Assembly (NCBI GenBank): GCA_039025395.1
Contig: JBCCOK010000004.1
Location: forward strand, 62,001-126,000
DNA length: 64,000 nt
DNA from: Hoeflea_A sp039025395
GTDB lineage: Bacteria > Pseudomonadota > Alphaproteobacteria > Rhizobiales > Rhizobiaceae
Direction of reading: 5' to 3'
Below the pieces are notes generated by a model. That model worked only from the letters and a program-made list of their open reading frames with translations, searched no databases and had not been told where the DNA came from. A program made the translations under genes and the position numbers. Numbering within the stretch: position 1 is the first letter of the stretch; each line of letters opens with the position of its first letter. Below, in pieces: positions 1-8,839 of this stretch.

Positions 1-234
1 GCAATGATTGTGCGATCATCAGCCCCAAGTTTGGGCTATGTGCAATCCCGGTTCCCAACATTCCCGAATCACACAGCTTGACCCAGAATACAGCTGAATC
101 ACTCTGTTTCCAGCTAATACGCTGTCTTTACACATAATTCTACCCCGGCCAATTCACACAAACCTGCATTCTGTAACCGCAGGTGATTGACGTTTCAGCC
201 GATAAAGCTGCGGTTGAGCGGTACAGAATCAATG

Positions 235-1194
235 CTAATTGTGGGTCACCGTGCCGGCAGAGAGAATTCTGATGACCGCCAATCCCTCCTCGGCGGGCGT
301 GCGCGGCGTGCTGCCCGTGCGCACGCATTCGATGAAGTGCATGCACTCGCGTGTCAGCGGCAAACCTTCGGGAACCGGAATGTAGCGCGGTTCGGCGGTC
401 TCGAATTGAAGGCCGGCTTCATCCTTCCAGACCTTGTGATCATAGACCGCAAGCTTTTCGTTCCAGGGCGCAACATCGTCGAAGACGGCCATCGCCTTTT
501 CGCCGATCACCGTCAGGCGGCGTTCGCGGTAGGGGTTGAGGCGGGACGCAAAGACATGCGAGCGAATCCCGCTGGGGAACGCCAGGTGCAGATGGGCAAA
601 GTCGCTCAAATGGTTGAGCACGGCAGAGCCTTCGCCGCGGATGTCGTGCGGCTCTTCCCCGGTCAGGGCAAGGATCAGCGAGAGGTCGTGCGGCGCAATG
701 TCCCACAGGGCATCGTTCTCGGTGTGGAACTTGCCGAGACCGACGCGGTGGGAGTGGATATATTGAAGGTCGCCCAGCGCGCCGCTTGAGGCCAGGTCCG
801 CCAAGGCTTCGAACGCCGGATGAAACCGCAGCACATGGCCGGTCATGACGGTGACGCCCGCCTGTTTGCCGGCTTCGACGATGCGTTCGGCGTCTTGCGG
901 GTTGAGCGCTATGGGCTTTTCAACAAGCACATGCTTGCCGGCGGCGATGGCGGCAAGGGCAAACCTTGCGTGGTGTTGCGGCGGCAACGCCAGAACGACG
1001 GCATCGATATTCGGGTCCTCGAGCACGGCTTCCGGCGCCATTGCTGCGACGCCGTGGGTGACGGCGAGGGCGGCGGCAAGGCTTGCGTCCCTGTCGGCGA
1101 CCGCATGAAGCACACCGGCTTCGTTCAGCGTCCTGACATGGTTCTTGCCCCAGTATCCGCAACCGATGACGGCGATGGCCGGATTGGATGTCAT
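235..1194 (-). CDS. Gfo/Idh/MocA family NAD(P)-dependent oxidoreductase
   Basis: A 319-residue protein of the Gfo/Idh/MocA family, which oxidises or reduces sugars and sugar derivatives with NAD(P). The N-terminal Rossmann fold shows the nucleotide loop GCGYWG at residues 11-16. The family lysine lies in EKP at 92-94 (K93), followed by the usual C-terminal alpha/beta substrate domain. The open frame continues 47 codons upstream, but I chose the ATG at 1194 because the nucleotide loop then begins about ten residues in, as is normal for the family. It stands alone on the minus strand, so the context does not identify the substrate. Related proteins act in inositol, glucose-fructose or nucleotide-sugar metabolism. 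The family is secure; the reaction is unknown. Confidence 0.85.
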   Translation of the reverse strand: MTSNPAIAVIGCGYWGKNHVRTLNEAGVLHAVADRDASLAAALAVTHGVAAMAPEAVLEDPNIDAVVLALPPQHHARFALAAIAAGKHVLVEKPIALNPQDAERIVEAGKQAGVTVMTGHVLRFHPAFEALADLASSGALGDLQYIHSHRVGLGKFHTENDALWDIAPHDLSLILALTGEEPHDIRGEGSAVLNHLSDFAHLHLAFPSGIRSHVFASRLNPYRERRLTVIGEKAMAVFDDVAPWNEKLAVYDHKVWKDEAGLQFETAEPRYIPVPEGLPLTRECMHFIECVRTGSTPRTPAEEGLAVIRILSAGTVTHN

Positions 1195-1361
1195 GGTCGT
1201 GCCGGTGTCATATACATAGCCTTCGCGATGCCTTATCGGCAGCGGCCAGAGCGCGCAAGTGGTGGCGCGCAATTTGCCGGCAATTCGGCTGCCATTTGTC
1301 TGTGCTTTTGCTTGACAGCGCCCTCGATGCGCCATTATACCGCGCCGGTCATTGACGCTCC

Positions 1362-1438
1362 GGCGGGGTAGCTCAGGTGGTTAGAGCAGCGGAATCATAA
1401 TCCGCGTGTCGGGGGTTCGAGTCCCTCCCCCGCTACCA
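1362..1438 (+). tRNA. tRNA with CAU anticodon (probably elongator tRNA-Met)
   Basis: A 77-nt cloverleaf can be folded by eye. The acceptor stem GGCGGGG pairs with CCCCGCT (one G-U), the D arm is GCTC/GAGC, the anticodon stem GCGGA/TCCGC encloses the loop ATCATAA (anticodon CAT), the T arm carries GTTCGAGT, and CCA is encoded at the 3' end. A CAU anticodon can be elongator Met, initiator Met or Ile2. The paired acceptor end argues against initiator, and Met is more likely than Ile2. Phage remnants start 63 bp past its 3' end, as expected if the tRNA served as an integration site. Confidence 0.93.
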
Positions 1439-1500
1439 ATAAAATTAGGTCCGTACCGGACGCATAGGTCACAGAACGTACCTAAGACATGGCTAGCAAT

Positions 1501-1608
1501 TTAACCGGCCGTCATGGCGCCGTCGAGATAGCCGCCCAAAGCCTGAAACTGGACAGTGACCTTGTCCTTGATCACCTCCTTGAACCAGAGTTCAGTATCT
1601 TGAGACAT
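1501..1608 (-). pseudogene. Truncated N-terminus of a phage major capsid-like gene
   Basis: A 35-codon frame starting MSQDTELWFKEVIKDK and ending in GGYLDGAMTAG before a TAA stop. From memory it resembles the N-terminus of a podovirus-type capsid family, but I could not search. It runs in the same direction as the scaffold-like relic at 3609-3977. In such phages the scaffold gene lies directly upstream of the capsid gene, so the two fragments look like neighbours separated by the intervening AAA-ATPase gene. The rest of the capsid gene is missing, lost between here and the tRNA. The sequence from 1609 to 1874 holds no other gene I can see. Confidence 0.4.
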
Positions 1609-1874
1609 GGGAATTCCACTCTGCGTTGAGATTTACGCTTCGGGGCCGATAGAGCCGGGCGGCGGTAGGGTCCGGTAAAGGATAGCCCGCCGCATCGTCG
1701 CCACTGATAAGGGTAATGGAGGGCTGTCAAATGCTGCGATTAATCGCTATGAGCCAGTTATTCGTGAAAGTTGTAGTTTCATCATCACTGCTGTGCCTTA
1801 GTTCGCAGTGACTGAATCAAGCTTAGTGAGCCGGAAATATGCGGTTCTCGTTCTGACGCTGTTAGGTCTAAAGC

Positions 1875-3578
1875 ATGAAACTAAAAGGAACGCTGAACAC
1901 CAAATACAAATCATTTCCCCAAGGGTTTGAGTTTGAGATTGATGGACCCATGGCGATTTTGTCTGGTGCGAACGGTAGCGGCAAATCTCAGCTGTTTGAC
2001 ATAATGCGAAGATTGAAACAGCGGAACGAAAATCCGGAGATTTTGCTGGAACTGACTTTGGACGGTGCAGATGTCGCTTCCAGTCAGATTGCCTTCCGCT
2101 CTTTCAGAGAAGGTATTCAGGGATTTAAGAATGCTGACCCAGAGCTGGTTAGTGCCTCAAGGACCAATATAAAACACAACTATCAAAAGAACAGATTAAG
2201 CTTAAAACACAGGGATCTTATCGGGTTCCAAAAAAGCGCAGATCATGCAAAGAAAATTTTGATTGAGGTGTTTGGGGAAGAAAAATTCAATTCCGGAAGA
2301 ATTACTCAGGAGGACATTGATAACTGCGACTCTCTCGGCGACTTTATTTGGAAGGCAGACGACATATTTGAAAATGTCGTAAGTGAGGTTTTTTACAATT
2401 ATGCCGTGAAAAAAGTGCAAATAGAAAGAGTTGCTGCAAAACACGGAAAAACGGTCTCATACGAAAAACTTGGGGCAGCACCGTGGACAGAGTTCAACGA
2501 TCTGTTTGAGCGTTTCGAATTTGGGTATCGATTTAACAGTGACTACGAGATTGCGCGAAATAGTTTTTCGCTAACCGAAAAACCCACACTCTATCCCATC
2601 AAGAAGAATGGCTCCCTTCTCAAAGATCACCCGCGAGACCTAGTTGAGTTATCTGATGGCGAACGAGCCATTATGTCATTGGTGATCAGCTCACTCTCCG
2701 GTGAGTTCGCGGACACTACTAAACTCATACTGCTGGATGAGTTTGACGCGACACTCAACCCTTCTCTAATCAACATACTTTTCGGTGTGTTGGATGAGCA
2801 CTTTATCCAAAAGTCTATTATGGTGATCCTAGTAACGCACTCCTCATCGACAATTTCAATGGCGCCACCAACCGTGAATTTCTACGAGTTGTTCAATCCC
2901 TTGCTGTCGCCAGAGCGAATTCTCAAGATCAACAGAGATGACTATGATGAGCTCAGGTTGGCCCATCAAAAACTGTATGGAAGCATCAGAGATCAAAAAA
3001 ATAGAATTCAGACGCTTAGTGATGAAAACAAAAGACTGCAAGAAATCCTAGATGGAACGGGTAAGCCGACAATACTGGTGGAGGGACCAACAGACATCAC
3101 CTACATTCAGAAAGCCGCGGAACATCATAACAAGCTCTCCCTTCTCGAAAAGCTAGACATCAAGATTGTTGGAGAGGATAGCAGCAAAGGAACAAAAGGG
3201 TCTAACAGCAATGCCATGAAAGCCGCAGGCAAATTTCTGAAAGCGCATACGAGTGTTTTGGCACACAAAGTGGTTATTCTTCACGACCCGGAGGTGGAAG
3301 TTGAAGAAGAATCCGTTGACGGTGTTCTATTCATTCGGAAGATGATCCCTCACTCCAGCTCTCATCTGCGGGGTGGGATAGAGAAGCTCTTCCCAATGTC
3401 TGTTGTGGAGAGAGCAAGGATTCACAATCCAAGCTGGTTTAAGGCTGAACAAGTAGGTAATAATCAGCCATTAATCACTATTATTGGCAATAAATCAGAC
3501 GTATGCCAATGGATATGCGATAATACTTATCAAAATGAATTCACGCTATTTACCCACATCTTTAATTGGTTTAATTAA
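1875..3578 (+). CDS. AAA ATPase with C-terminal TOPRIM-like domain (OLD/GajA-like)
   Basis: A 567-residue SMC/ABC-type ATPase followed by a TOPRIM-like nuclease region, the architecture of OLD-family proteins and Gabija GajA. Walker A is GANGSGKS at residues 31-38, the ABC signature is LSDGE near 259-263, Walker B ends in LLDEFDA (D288, E289), and an H-loop histidine is at 322. A charged coiled-coil-like stretch spans about 355-395. The TOPRIM-like part has VEGPTD with E403 and a later acidic motif HDPE (D471, E473), where DxD is the usual form. Composition is clearly AT-richer than the flanking genes, which suggests acquisition by transfer. No UvrD-like GajB partner, reverse transcriptase or other defence gene is adjacent. 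Phage or plasmid defence is the likely role by family; the activity is not shown by sequence. Confidence 0.75.
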   Translation: MKLKGTLNTKYKSFPQGFEFEIDGPMAILSGANGSGKSQLFDIMRRLKQRNENPEILLELTLDGADVASSQIAFRSFREGIQGFKNADPELVSASRTNIKHNYQKNRLSLKHRDLIGFQKSADHAKKILIEVFGEEKFNSGRITQEDIDNCDSLGDFIWKADDIFENVVSEVFYNYAVKKVQIERVAAKHGKTVSYEKLGAAPWTEFNDLFERFEFGYRFNSDYEIARNSFSLTEKPTLYPIKKNGSLLKDHPRDLVELSDGERAIMSLVISSLSGEFADTTKLILLDEFDATLNPSLINILFGVLDEHFIQKSIMVILVTHSSSTISMAPPTVNFYELFNPLLSPERILKINRDDYDELRLAHQKLYGSIRDQKNRIQTLSDENKRLQEILDGTGKPTILVEGPTDITYIQKAAEHHNKLSLLEKLDIKIVGEDSSKGTKGSNSNAMKAAGKFLKAHTSVLAHKVVILHDPEVEVEEESVDGVLFIRKMIPHSSSHLRGGIEKLFPMSVVERARIHNPSWFKAEQVGNNQPLITIIGNKSDVCQWICDNTYQNEFTLFTHIFNWFN

Positions 3579-3608
3579 TCGAGCCGATCGCATCCGATAT
3601 GTACGATC

Positions 3609-3977
3609 CTAGGGCCCAATAACCCTCCGATACTCAGCTTCCAACGCATCATATTTTACCCGGTCGAACATCGGATGACCCGGCTGCATTTCCGGCTTTG
3701 CCATTTCTGCCTTGAGCTGTTTGCGCCGGTCATTGCCCTGCGCCGCATTGCCGCCGGCATTCGGCTGCGCCATGTCGGCGCCCTGCACCACGTTGCGCAC
3801 CCCTTCGATAAACTGGTTGCCGTTGGCCGTATCCATCAGCATCAGCTCGGCGTGTTTTGCAGCCTTGGCCGAAAGCCTGTTGGCTTTCATGTTGCCACCT
3901 TCACCGAGGGAGTTTTTGACCATCAACGCCAGAAAGTCCGAGTTCGCCTGCAAGCGCGCATCGGTTGCTCTCTCCAA
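3609..3977 (-). pseudogene. Phage scaffold-like protein, N-terminally truncated
   Basis: A 122-codon frame, hydrophilic and rich in Ala, Gln, Asn and Lys, ending PGHPMFDRVKYDALEAEYRR then VIGP. This tail style is seen in phage scaffolding proteins encoded just before the capsid gene. It opens with TTG at 3977 and no ribosome binding site. The adjacent sequence up to about 4120 continues in another frame, so the N-terminal part appears to be frame-shifted or lost. Read with the capsid-like relic at 1501-1608 on the same strand, it forms a broken scaffold-capsid pair. The family call is from memory of typical sequences and is tentative. Confidence 0.4.
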
Positions 3978-4121
3978 ATCGCGGTGCCTGCCCCGCCAAC
4001 AGCCGTTGGATATCGGTTCTGTATTTGGGGATTATCGGAATCCTGACGGTAGCGACCGGCAACCGATATGGCCTGCTAGTCCTCTCCGATACCGCCGTCC
4101 TCGGTTTTCCTGCCCGCGCGC

Positions 4122-4974
4122 ATGTCGTCCGGCGTTCAAGCGCGAGCCCCTGAAAGTCCATGCGTTGTGGGCCTCGACACCGAAACCGTTTTCGGCGACC
4201 GACAACGCCCTGCAGTCCGCCGGGCGGCCTTTCACAGCGGAGACGAATACATGCTTGAGCAGCGCAAGGATCTCCGAGTCCCGGGCGATCCGTCAAGCCA
4301 CCCCGTCTGGCGTTTGCCGGATTTGGCCCTCAACTGCACCAAGCGCCTTGTCTCCTTGGCACGAAAGACCGGCAAACGCATGCACGTGCTCCATATCTCG
4401 ACCGGTGATGAGATTGCCTATCTCGCTGATCACAAGGACGTCGCCAGCGTCTGGGTACCTATTCACAGATGAACCCACCCGTCCGCGACAGGTCTCGCCG
4501 AGAGAGAATTCGGGCAGGCGTGGCCAACGTGTCGCCGCTATCCTGCGTTCGGATCATGCGCCACATATGCGCGCGGAAAAGGATCGTACCTACCCCGACA
4601 GCCATTCCGGCATGACCAGTGTTCAGACACTTGTCCCTACGATGCCCAACCATGTGAATGCTGGCAGACTGAGCCTGGAACCGTTTGTCGATAGGACCAG
4701 CCATGGCCCCAATCGCCTATTTGGGATGGCCGCCAAGGGGCGGATCGCCTTGGGTTATGATGCGGACCTAACGATTGTCGACCTAAAACGCCATGAAACC
4801 ATCAACAACGACTGGATTGCATCGCGTGTAGGTTGGACACCTTATGACGGCGTAACCGTGACGGGTTGGCCCGTGGGCAGGGTGGTGCGCGGCCACAACG
4901 TCATGTGGCAGGGCGAGGTGACGACACCGAGTATCGGTCAGCCAATGCGTTTTCTTGAGGTTTTGCCAAACTGA
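4122..4974 (+). pseudogene. Degraded dihydroorotase-family (amidohydrolase) gene
   Basis: Two reading frames together spell the centre and C-terminus of a dihydroorotase or hydantoinase-type amidohydrolase. In the frame ending at 4472 one reads AAFHSGDEYMLEQRKDLR and KTGKRMHVLHISTGDEIAYL, which carries the metal-site region of the family. A different frame then continues with SDHAPHMRAEK (the late Asp-His motif) and GRIALGYDADLTIVDLKR to the stop at 4974. At least one frameshift lies near 4450-4530, and the N-terminal metal-binding HxH portion is missing or unreadable, so no active enzyme is made. Its neighbour is a cytidine deaminase, which hints at a former pyrimidine salvage or catabolism cluster. 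Confidence 0.75.
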
Positions 4975-5009
4975 CCATTCGGGTGGCTGCCTTGGCCACA
5001 ACGGATGAC

Positions 5010-5423
5010 CTAACTGCGCGCCATATATGCCGCATCAAATGCACCCGGCAAAAGGTCGCCAATGGTGGTCGCTTCCTCCTTGCCATCTGTCGTGCCCATC
5101 CAAACCGTGACATCGTCTTTGCCGAACTCTTTCAGCCTCTGTCTACAGGCACCGCACGGCGGAACCGGTTCCGGCGAGTCTGCAATCACATAGGCTTCGA
5201 TGACCTCGGTTTCGCCTGCGACAACCATCGCAGCGAGCGCTGCCTCCTCCGCACAAGTTCCTACAGGATACGAAACGTTTTCCACATTTGCGCCAATGTA
5301 GATCTTTCCGGAAGCCCCGCGCATGGCTGCACCCACCTTGAAGTTTGAGTAGGGCGCGTAGGCGTTTTCACGTGCCGCGGTCGCGGCCTCACGCAGGTCG
5401 GGACAAGAATTTGGCATCAGCAT
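5010..5423 (-). CDS. cdd: Cytidine deaminase
   Basis: A 137-residue protein of normal length for the small tetrameric cytidine deaminases, which convert cytidine and deoxycytidine to uridine and deoxyuridine. Zinc ligands and the catalytic acid are present: C57 and E59 in TCAEEAAL, and C90 and C93 in PCGACRQ. The family usually has CAER at the first motif; here the arginine after the catalytic glutamate is replaced by glutamate. This is odd because that arginine offsets the charge of the zinc thiolates. The start could be the ATG at 5423 or at 5417; neither has a strong ribosome binding site. It is intact but sits between two pseudogenes, and the ISL3 relic ends about 20 bp upstream, so its native promoter may be lost. 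Confidence 0.9.
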   Translation of the reverse strand: MLMPNSCPDLREAATAARENAYAPYSNFKVGAAMRGASGKIYIGANVENVSYPVGTCAEEAALAAMVVAGETEVIEAYVIADSPEPVPPCGACRQRLKEFGKDDVTVWMGTTDGKEEATTIGDLLPGAFDAAYMARS

Positions 5424-5444
5424 AGTAGGGTCTCGTTTGCTTGG

Positions 5445-6111
5445 TCACGATTGATGGAAGTAACATTGTATCGTCTCTCCCGCATGTTTGCACGCCTGGG
5501 CGTCGCCATAGACACTCATCTGTTCGTTGATCGCTGCCCTTGGATTCTGGACCAGATGAAAACGGTCAGCAACCTGCCGGGCCTGCGGAGCGCCTTCTCT
5601 GGCAGCCTGGGCATACAATCCGCAGTGATCTCGGCTAACGATCTCAATCTTGGGGCGTTCCTGCAACCATACTTTTGCGCTTTCTACTCTGCGATCGTCC
5701 AGAACATCGACGACCGAGTGACGTTCGAGGTCGAGCACGATCGTGCCGTAGCGCGAGGAATGCCGCCAACTCCAATCATCAACGCCCACAACTCCAACAT
5801 GGTCTTCTTGCGTGGGCGTTAAAGTATTAGGCTTCAATTGTCGTAAGACCGTGTCGTCGCTAACCGGCATCCCGAGCCGATGCATCGGGTACTCACCTGG
5901 GCGACCATCGCATCCGCTGCCCTTTGCCCATGCGGATGTTGGCAGTTTCATTGACCAGTCCTTCGGCCCGAGAGGTTGAAAAAGCCTGACCTCGCAGTCG
6001 CCGCCGCGCATTCCAAACCTGAATAGGATTTCGGGGGCTTCGAGGGCCCGCTCGCTTGTCTTTGCGGCAGCAAGATTCCGTCTCTGTTTTGATAGGAACC
6101 TTCATCTACAA
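5445..6111 (-). mobile_element. ISL3-family transposase remnant
   Basis: Frames on the minus strand match the middle of ISL3 transposases: MPVSDDTVLRQLK, then VVGVDDWSWRHSSRYGTIV (start of the DDE catalytic domain), then IEIVSRDHCGLYAQAAREG and ARQVADRFHLVQN. The upstream part, with zinc-finger-like CRKDKRAGPR, is in another frame. The C-terminal third is missing and the frame ends at QCYFHQS. It is truncated at both ends and frame-shifted, so it is inactive. I could not define terminal inverted repeats. Confidence 0.8.
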
Positions 6112-6226
6112 ACATCCCTCAAAAAGTAGAGGCTGAGCGATCGTGCGACCGTTTCACCAAATCTTTTCCACTCGCGGTTTTGCCACCCTGCGCGCGATTA
6201 ACACATATGGCGACCCCGCAACGCGC

Positions 6227-7012
6227 CTATCCGTGGCCCGACTCTAAAGATGCTTCGCGTGCGGACGCTGAAAGACGCCGCAGAGCATCTTCACTGTTAG
6301 AGGTTTCCGATGGCGAAACGGAGGTGATCACGCAGGCAAGCTCGTTCTGGGCGTTGAAAACCGGCGCTGCCTGACCGGCAACACCTGACTGGATATGACC
6401 GGCGCGCTCAACGCCGCCACGCGCGCGAATATCTTCGAGGATCCGCATTGTCGGGCGTTGTGAGGCGGGCGTGTCGAGATCGCGGGGTATCGTCTTGCGG
6501 CACTGCGCGATCAGTTCCTTGGGAAGATAGGCTTGGAAGGTCAGGCCCGTTGCAGACCCGTCCAGCGGCAGGATGTCGCCGAGACTGACGGTGGTGATGG
6601 CGAAGACGGGCCCGCGATACCAGCGCACGATCGTCGGTCCGCGGTCGGTCCAGACGGCGACACCACCGCTGACGCCATGGTTCAGCGTCAGTGCACGAAT
6701 GTGGCGTGCCGCCACCTCGACGACATCAACACGCCGCAGGGCCGCCAGGCCGATACGCAGCGCCGCAGGCCCGAGGTCATAGTGACCGCTTTCGGCATGC
6801 TGACGCACAAGACCGTCACGGACCAGGCTGCGCATGTAGCGATGCGCCATCGGCGTGTTCGCGCCGGCCGCGGCCGCGATATCGCGCAGCGCCATCGGCC
6901 CTGCACTTTCGGCGAGCACGTTGAGAAAACGCGCTGCAATCGCCACCGATTGAATTGTGTGGCTCCGGCCTTTGCCGGATGTACCTGGACTGTCGGTGTC
7001 GAGCTTTGTCAT
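6227..7012 (-). CDS. IclR-family transcriptional regulator (TRAP operon)
   Basis: A 261-residue IclR regulator. The N-terminal winged helix spans about residues 20-80 (SVAIAARFLNVLAES, AAAAGANTPMAHRYMRSLVR), followed by the C-terminal effector domain with PIVRWYRG-like and LPLDGSATGL segments. Its start overlaps the stop of the upstream TRAP permease by four bases (ATGA), so it is the last gene of the dctPQM-type operon and is translated with it. By position it probably senses the transported compound and controls this operon. It resembles the second IclR regulator at 11706-12512. A shared inverted motif lies in both promoter regions, so the two may bind related sites. Confidence 0.9.
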   Translation of the reverse strand: MTKLDTDSPGTSGKGRSHTIQSVAIAARFLNVLAESAGPMALRDIAAAAGANTPMAHRYMRSLVRDGLVRQHAESGHYDLGPAALRIGLAALRRVDVVEVAARHIRALTLNHGVSGGVAVWTDRGPTIVRWYRGPVFAITTVSLGDILPLDGSATGLTFQAYLPKELIAQCRKTIPRDLDTPASQRPTMRILEDIRARGGVERAGHIQSGVAGQAAPVFNAQNELACVITSVSPSETSNSEDALRRLSASAREASLESGHG

Positions 7013-8325
7013 CGCAACAGGCTGGGCAGCCAGAGCGAAAGGCCTGGCAGGCTAAACAGGATGACCATAACCACCGCCTCGGCAAGCAGAAACCACATCG
7101 TTGCGCGGATTAACCTTGGAAAAGGGAATTCGGGGGGAAGCAGGCCGCGCGCGGCGAACAGGTTAAGGCCGACGGGCGGCGTGATAAGGCCGATCTCGAT
7201 ATATTTGACGACGATGACCGCAAACCAGACAAGATCGAGACCTTGCGCCTCGATGGCAGGCAAGAAAATCGGTGTTGCAAGAAGCATGACGCCGAGCGGG
7301 TCGAGGACCATGCCAAGCAGGATAAAGGCAATCGAGAGTGTTGCCAAAAGCACCCAGGTGCCATCGCCAAATGCGCTCAAGGATTCGCCGACAAAAGCGG
7401 GGAAACCCGCAAACGACAGATAGGCGGTAAGCACAGAGGCTCCGACCGCGATAATCAGGATCGCCGATGTCGTAACGGCTGTTTCGGACACCGCCTCCCA
7501 GAACTGACGCAGGGAAAACGAACGGCGCGCAATGGCGATGGCGAGCGCTGAACAGGCGCCGAGCCCACCCGCCTCGGTCGGCGTTGCGAAGCCTCCATAC
7601 AGGCCCATGATGACAATCAGGGTCAGCAATGCGATAGGCCACAAGCCGACGATCACTTCCGAGAGGTCTTCGGCGTCGGCGGCCCGGGCGCCATCAGCCT
7701 TTCTGCCCTCCAGCGTCGGATCGAGCCAGCAACGCGCGACGATCATCACGGCATAGGCAATGGCGGTCAGCAAGCCGGGAACAACGCCGGCGGCAAACAG
7801 TACCAGCGCGGATTGCTCGGTCAGGATCGCGAAAACGATAAATGGTATCGACGGCGGAATGAGCGCCGCCAGGGTGCCGCCACAGCCACAGACTGCGCCG
7901 ATCAGGCCGAGATCGTAACCGGCGCGTTGCATGTGCGGAACGGCCAACCGCCCAACACCGACAGTTGCCGCAAGGCTTGAGCCGGATGCTGCACCAAAGC
8001 CGGCGCAGGAGAAATTCGTGGCGATGGCCAATCCGCCAGGCAGTCGGGCAAACACAAGACGGAAAAAGGCGAACAGCGAGTCGCCCAGACCGCTTTTCGA
8101 AACGATCGTGCCCATCAGAAGAAACATCGGCACTGCTGACAGTTCCCAGCTTGCTGCGAACTCAAGCGGTGCGCGCGACAACAGCGCCATTGCAGGTGCG
8201 AGGCCGATCAGCGACGCCGTACCGATCAGCCCGCAGAGTATCAGCGACACTGCCACCGGCACGCGCAGCACAATCAGGATCAGGAACCCGGCAATAACAA
8301 TAAGTGCCTGGTGATGCGGCTGCAT
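7009..8325 (-). CDS. dctM: TRAP transporter large permease subunit (DctM type)
   Basis: A 438-residue, strongly hydrophobic protein with about a dozen predicted membrane segments. It carries TRAP large-subunit hallmarks such as SCAGFGAASGSSLAATVGVG and LIPPSIPFIVFAILTEQS early, and FATPTEAGGLGA and ITPPVGLNLFAARG later. The open frame extends upstream to 8427, but the ATG at 8325 overlaps the stop of the small permease gene (ATGA) and gives the usual N-terminus. The large subunit forms the Na+-driven translocation channel in the inner membrane. It is flanked in the operon by dctQ upstream and iclR downstream. The substrate is unknown; an aromatic or other organic acid fits the neighbourhood. 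Confidence 0.92.
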   Translation of the reverse strand: MQPHHQALIVIAGFLILIVLRVPVAVSLILCGLIGTASLIGLAPAMALLSRAPLEFAASWELSAVPMFLLMGTIVSKSGLGDSLFAFFRLVFARLPGGLAIATNFSCAGFGAASGSSLAATVGVGRLAVPHMQRAGYDLGLIGAVCGCGGTLAALIPPSIPFIVFAILTEQSALVLFAAGVVPGLLTAIAYAVMIVARCWLDPTLEGRKADGARAADAEDLSEVIVGLWPIALLTLIVIMGLYGGFATPTEAGGLGACSALAIAIARRSFSLRQFWEAVSETAVTTSAILIIAVGASVLTAYLSFAGFPAFVGESLSAFGDGTWVLLATLSIAFILLGMVLDPLGVMLLATPIFLPAIEAQGLDLVWFAVIVVKYIEIGLITPPVGLNLFAARGLLPPEFPFPRLIRATMWFLLAEAVVMVILFSLPGLSLWLPSLLR

Positions 8326-8837
8326 CAGACGGGTTCCGAGCTCTGTCCGGGTAGAGTCGGGGCAGCCCCGAACGCCTGGACCAGAGCGCTCAACGCCAGA
8401 GCCGCAAAGCCAGCGACCACGGCCCACCGGGCCGGCCAGATGGGCAGCGAAGCGGCGAGAAGGTCGAGACGCTCGCCGCGCCGTGTCGCTTCAAGCGCAA
8501 CGTCGAAGGAGAGATAGGCGATGAGTCCTGCGAGGCCGGCCGTGACAAGCGCCGCGAAGACAGACTGTATGCGTTGCAGCGTCCTCGGCATGAGGTCTGC
8601 GAAGAACGCCACCTCGATTTGCCGGCCGGTCGACTGCGTCAGAGCCATCGGCAGGAAGACCACCATGACCATGTAAATGCGCGCGACCGCCTCGGGCATG
8701 CCTTCCGGCGCCGTTCCGACTACAACCCGCAGCACCAGATCGAGACCGATATGGGCCATCATGAGCAAGACCGCGATCTTGCCCAGAAATCCGGTCACCG
8801 TGCTGGCGATCGCCGCCAGACGCGCAATTGCACGCAC
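8325..8837 (-). CDS. dctQ: TRAP transporter small permease subunit (DctQ type)
   Basis: A 170-residue protein with four hydrophobic segments, the size and shape of TRAP small permeases. The family pattern is visible in LDLVLRVVVG, MVMVVFLPMALTQSTGRQI and EVAFFADLMP. It starts two bases after the stop of the binding protein gene and overlaps the large permease gene by one base plus the stop (ATGA), so the three genes are translationally linked. It stabilises the large subunit in the inner membrane. No substrate information is contained in it. Confidence 0.9.
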   Translation of the reverse strand: MRAIARLAAIASTVTGFLGKIAVLLMMAHIGLDLVLRVVVGTAPEGMPEAVARIYMVMVVFLPMALTQSTGRQIEVAFFADLMPRTLQRIQSVFAALVTAGLAGLIAYLSFDVALEATRRGERLDLLAASLPIWPARWAVVAGFAALALSALVQAFGAAPTLPGQSSEPV

Positions 8838-8839
8838 CT

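Noticed and set aside
3712..4974. A 420-codon plus-strand frame as one gene
   Set aside because: Only its last third is dihydroorotase-like; the first part is antisense to the phage scaffold relic and low-complexity. It was annotated as a frame-shifted pseudogene instead.
1362..6200. An integrated element bounded by tRNA-end direct repeats
   Set aside because: I found no second copy of the tRNA 3' end in the window and no integrase gene, so attachment sites are not annotated.
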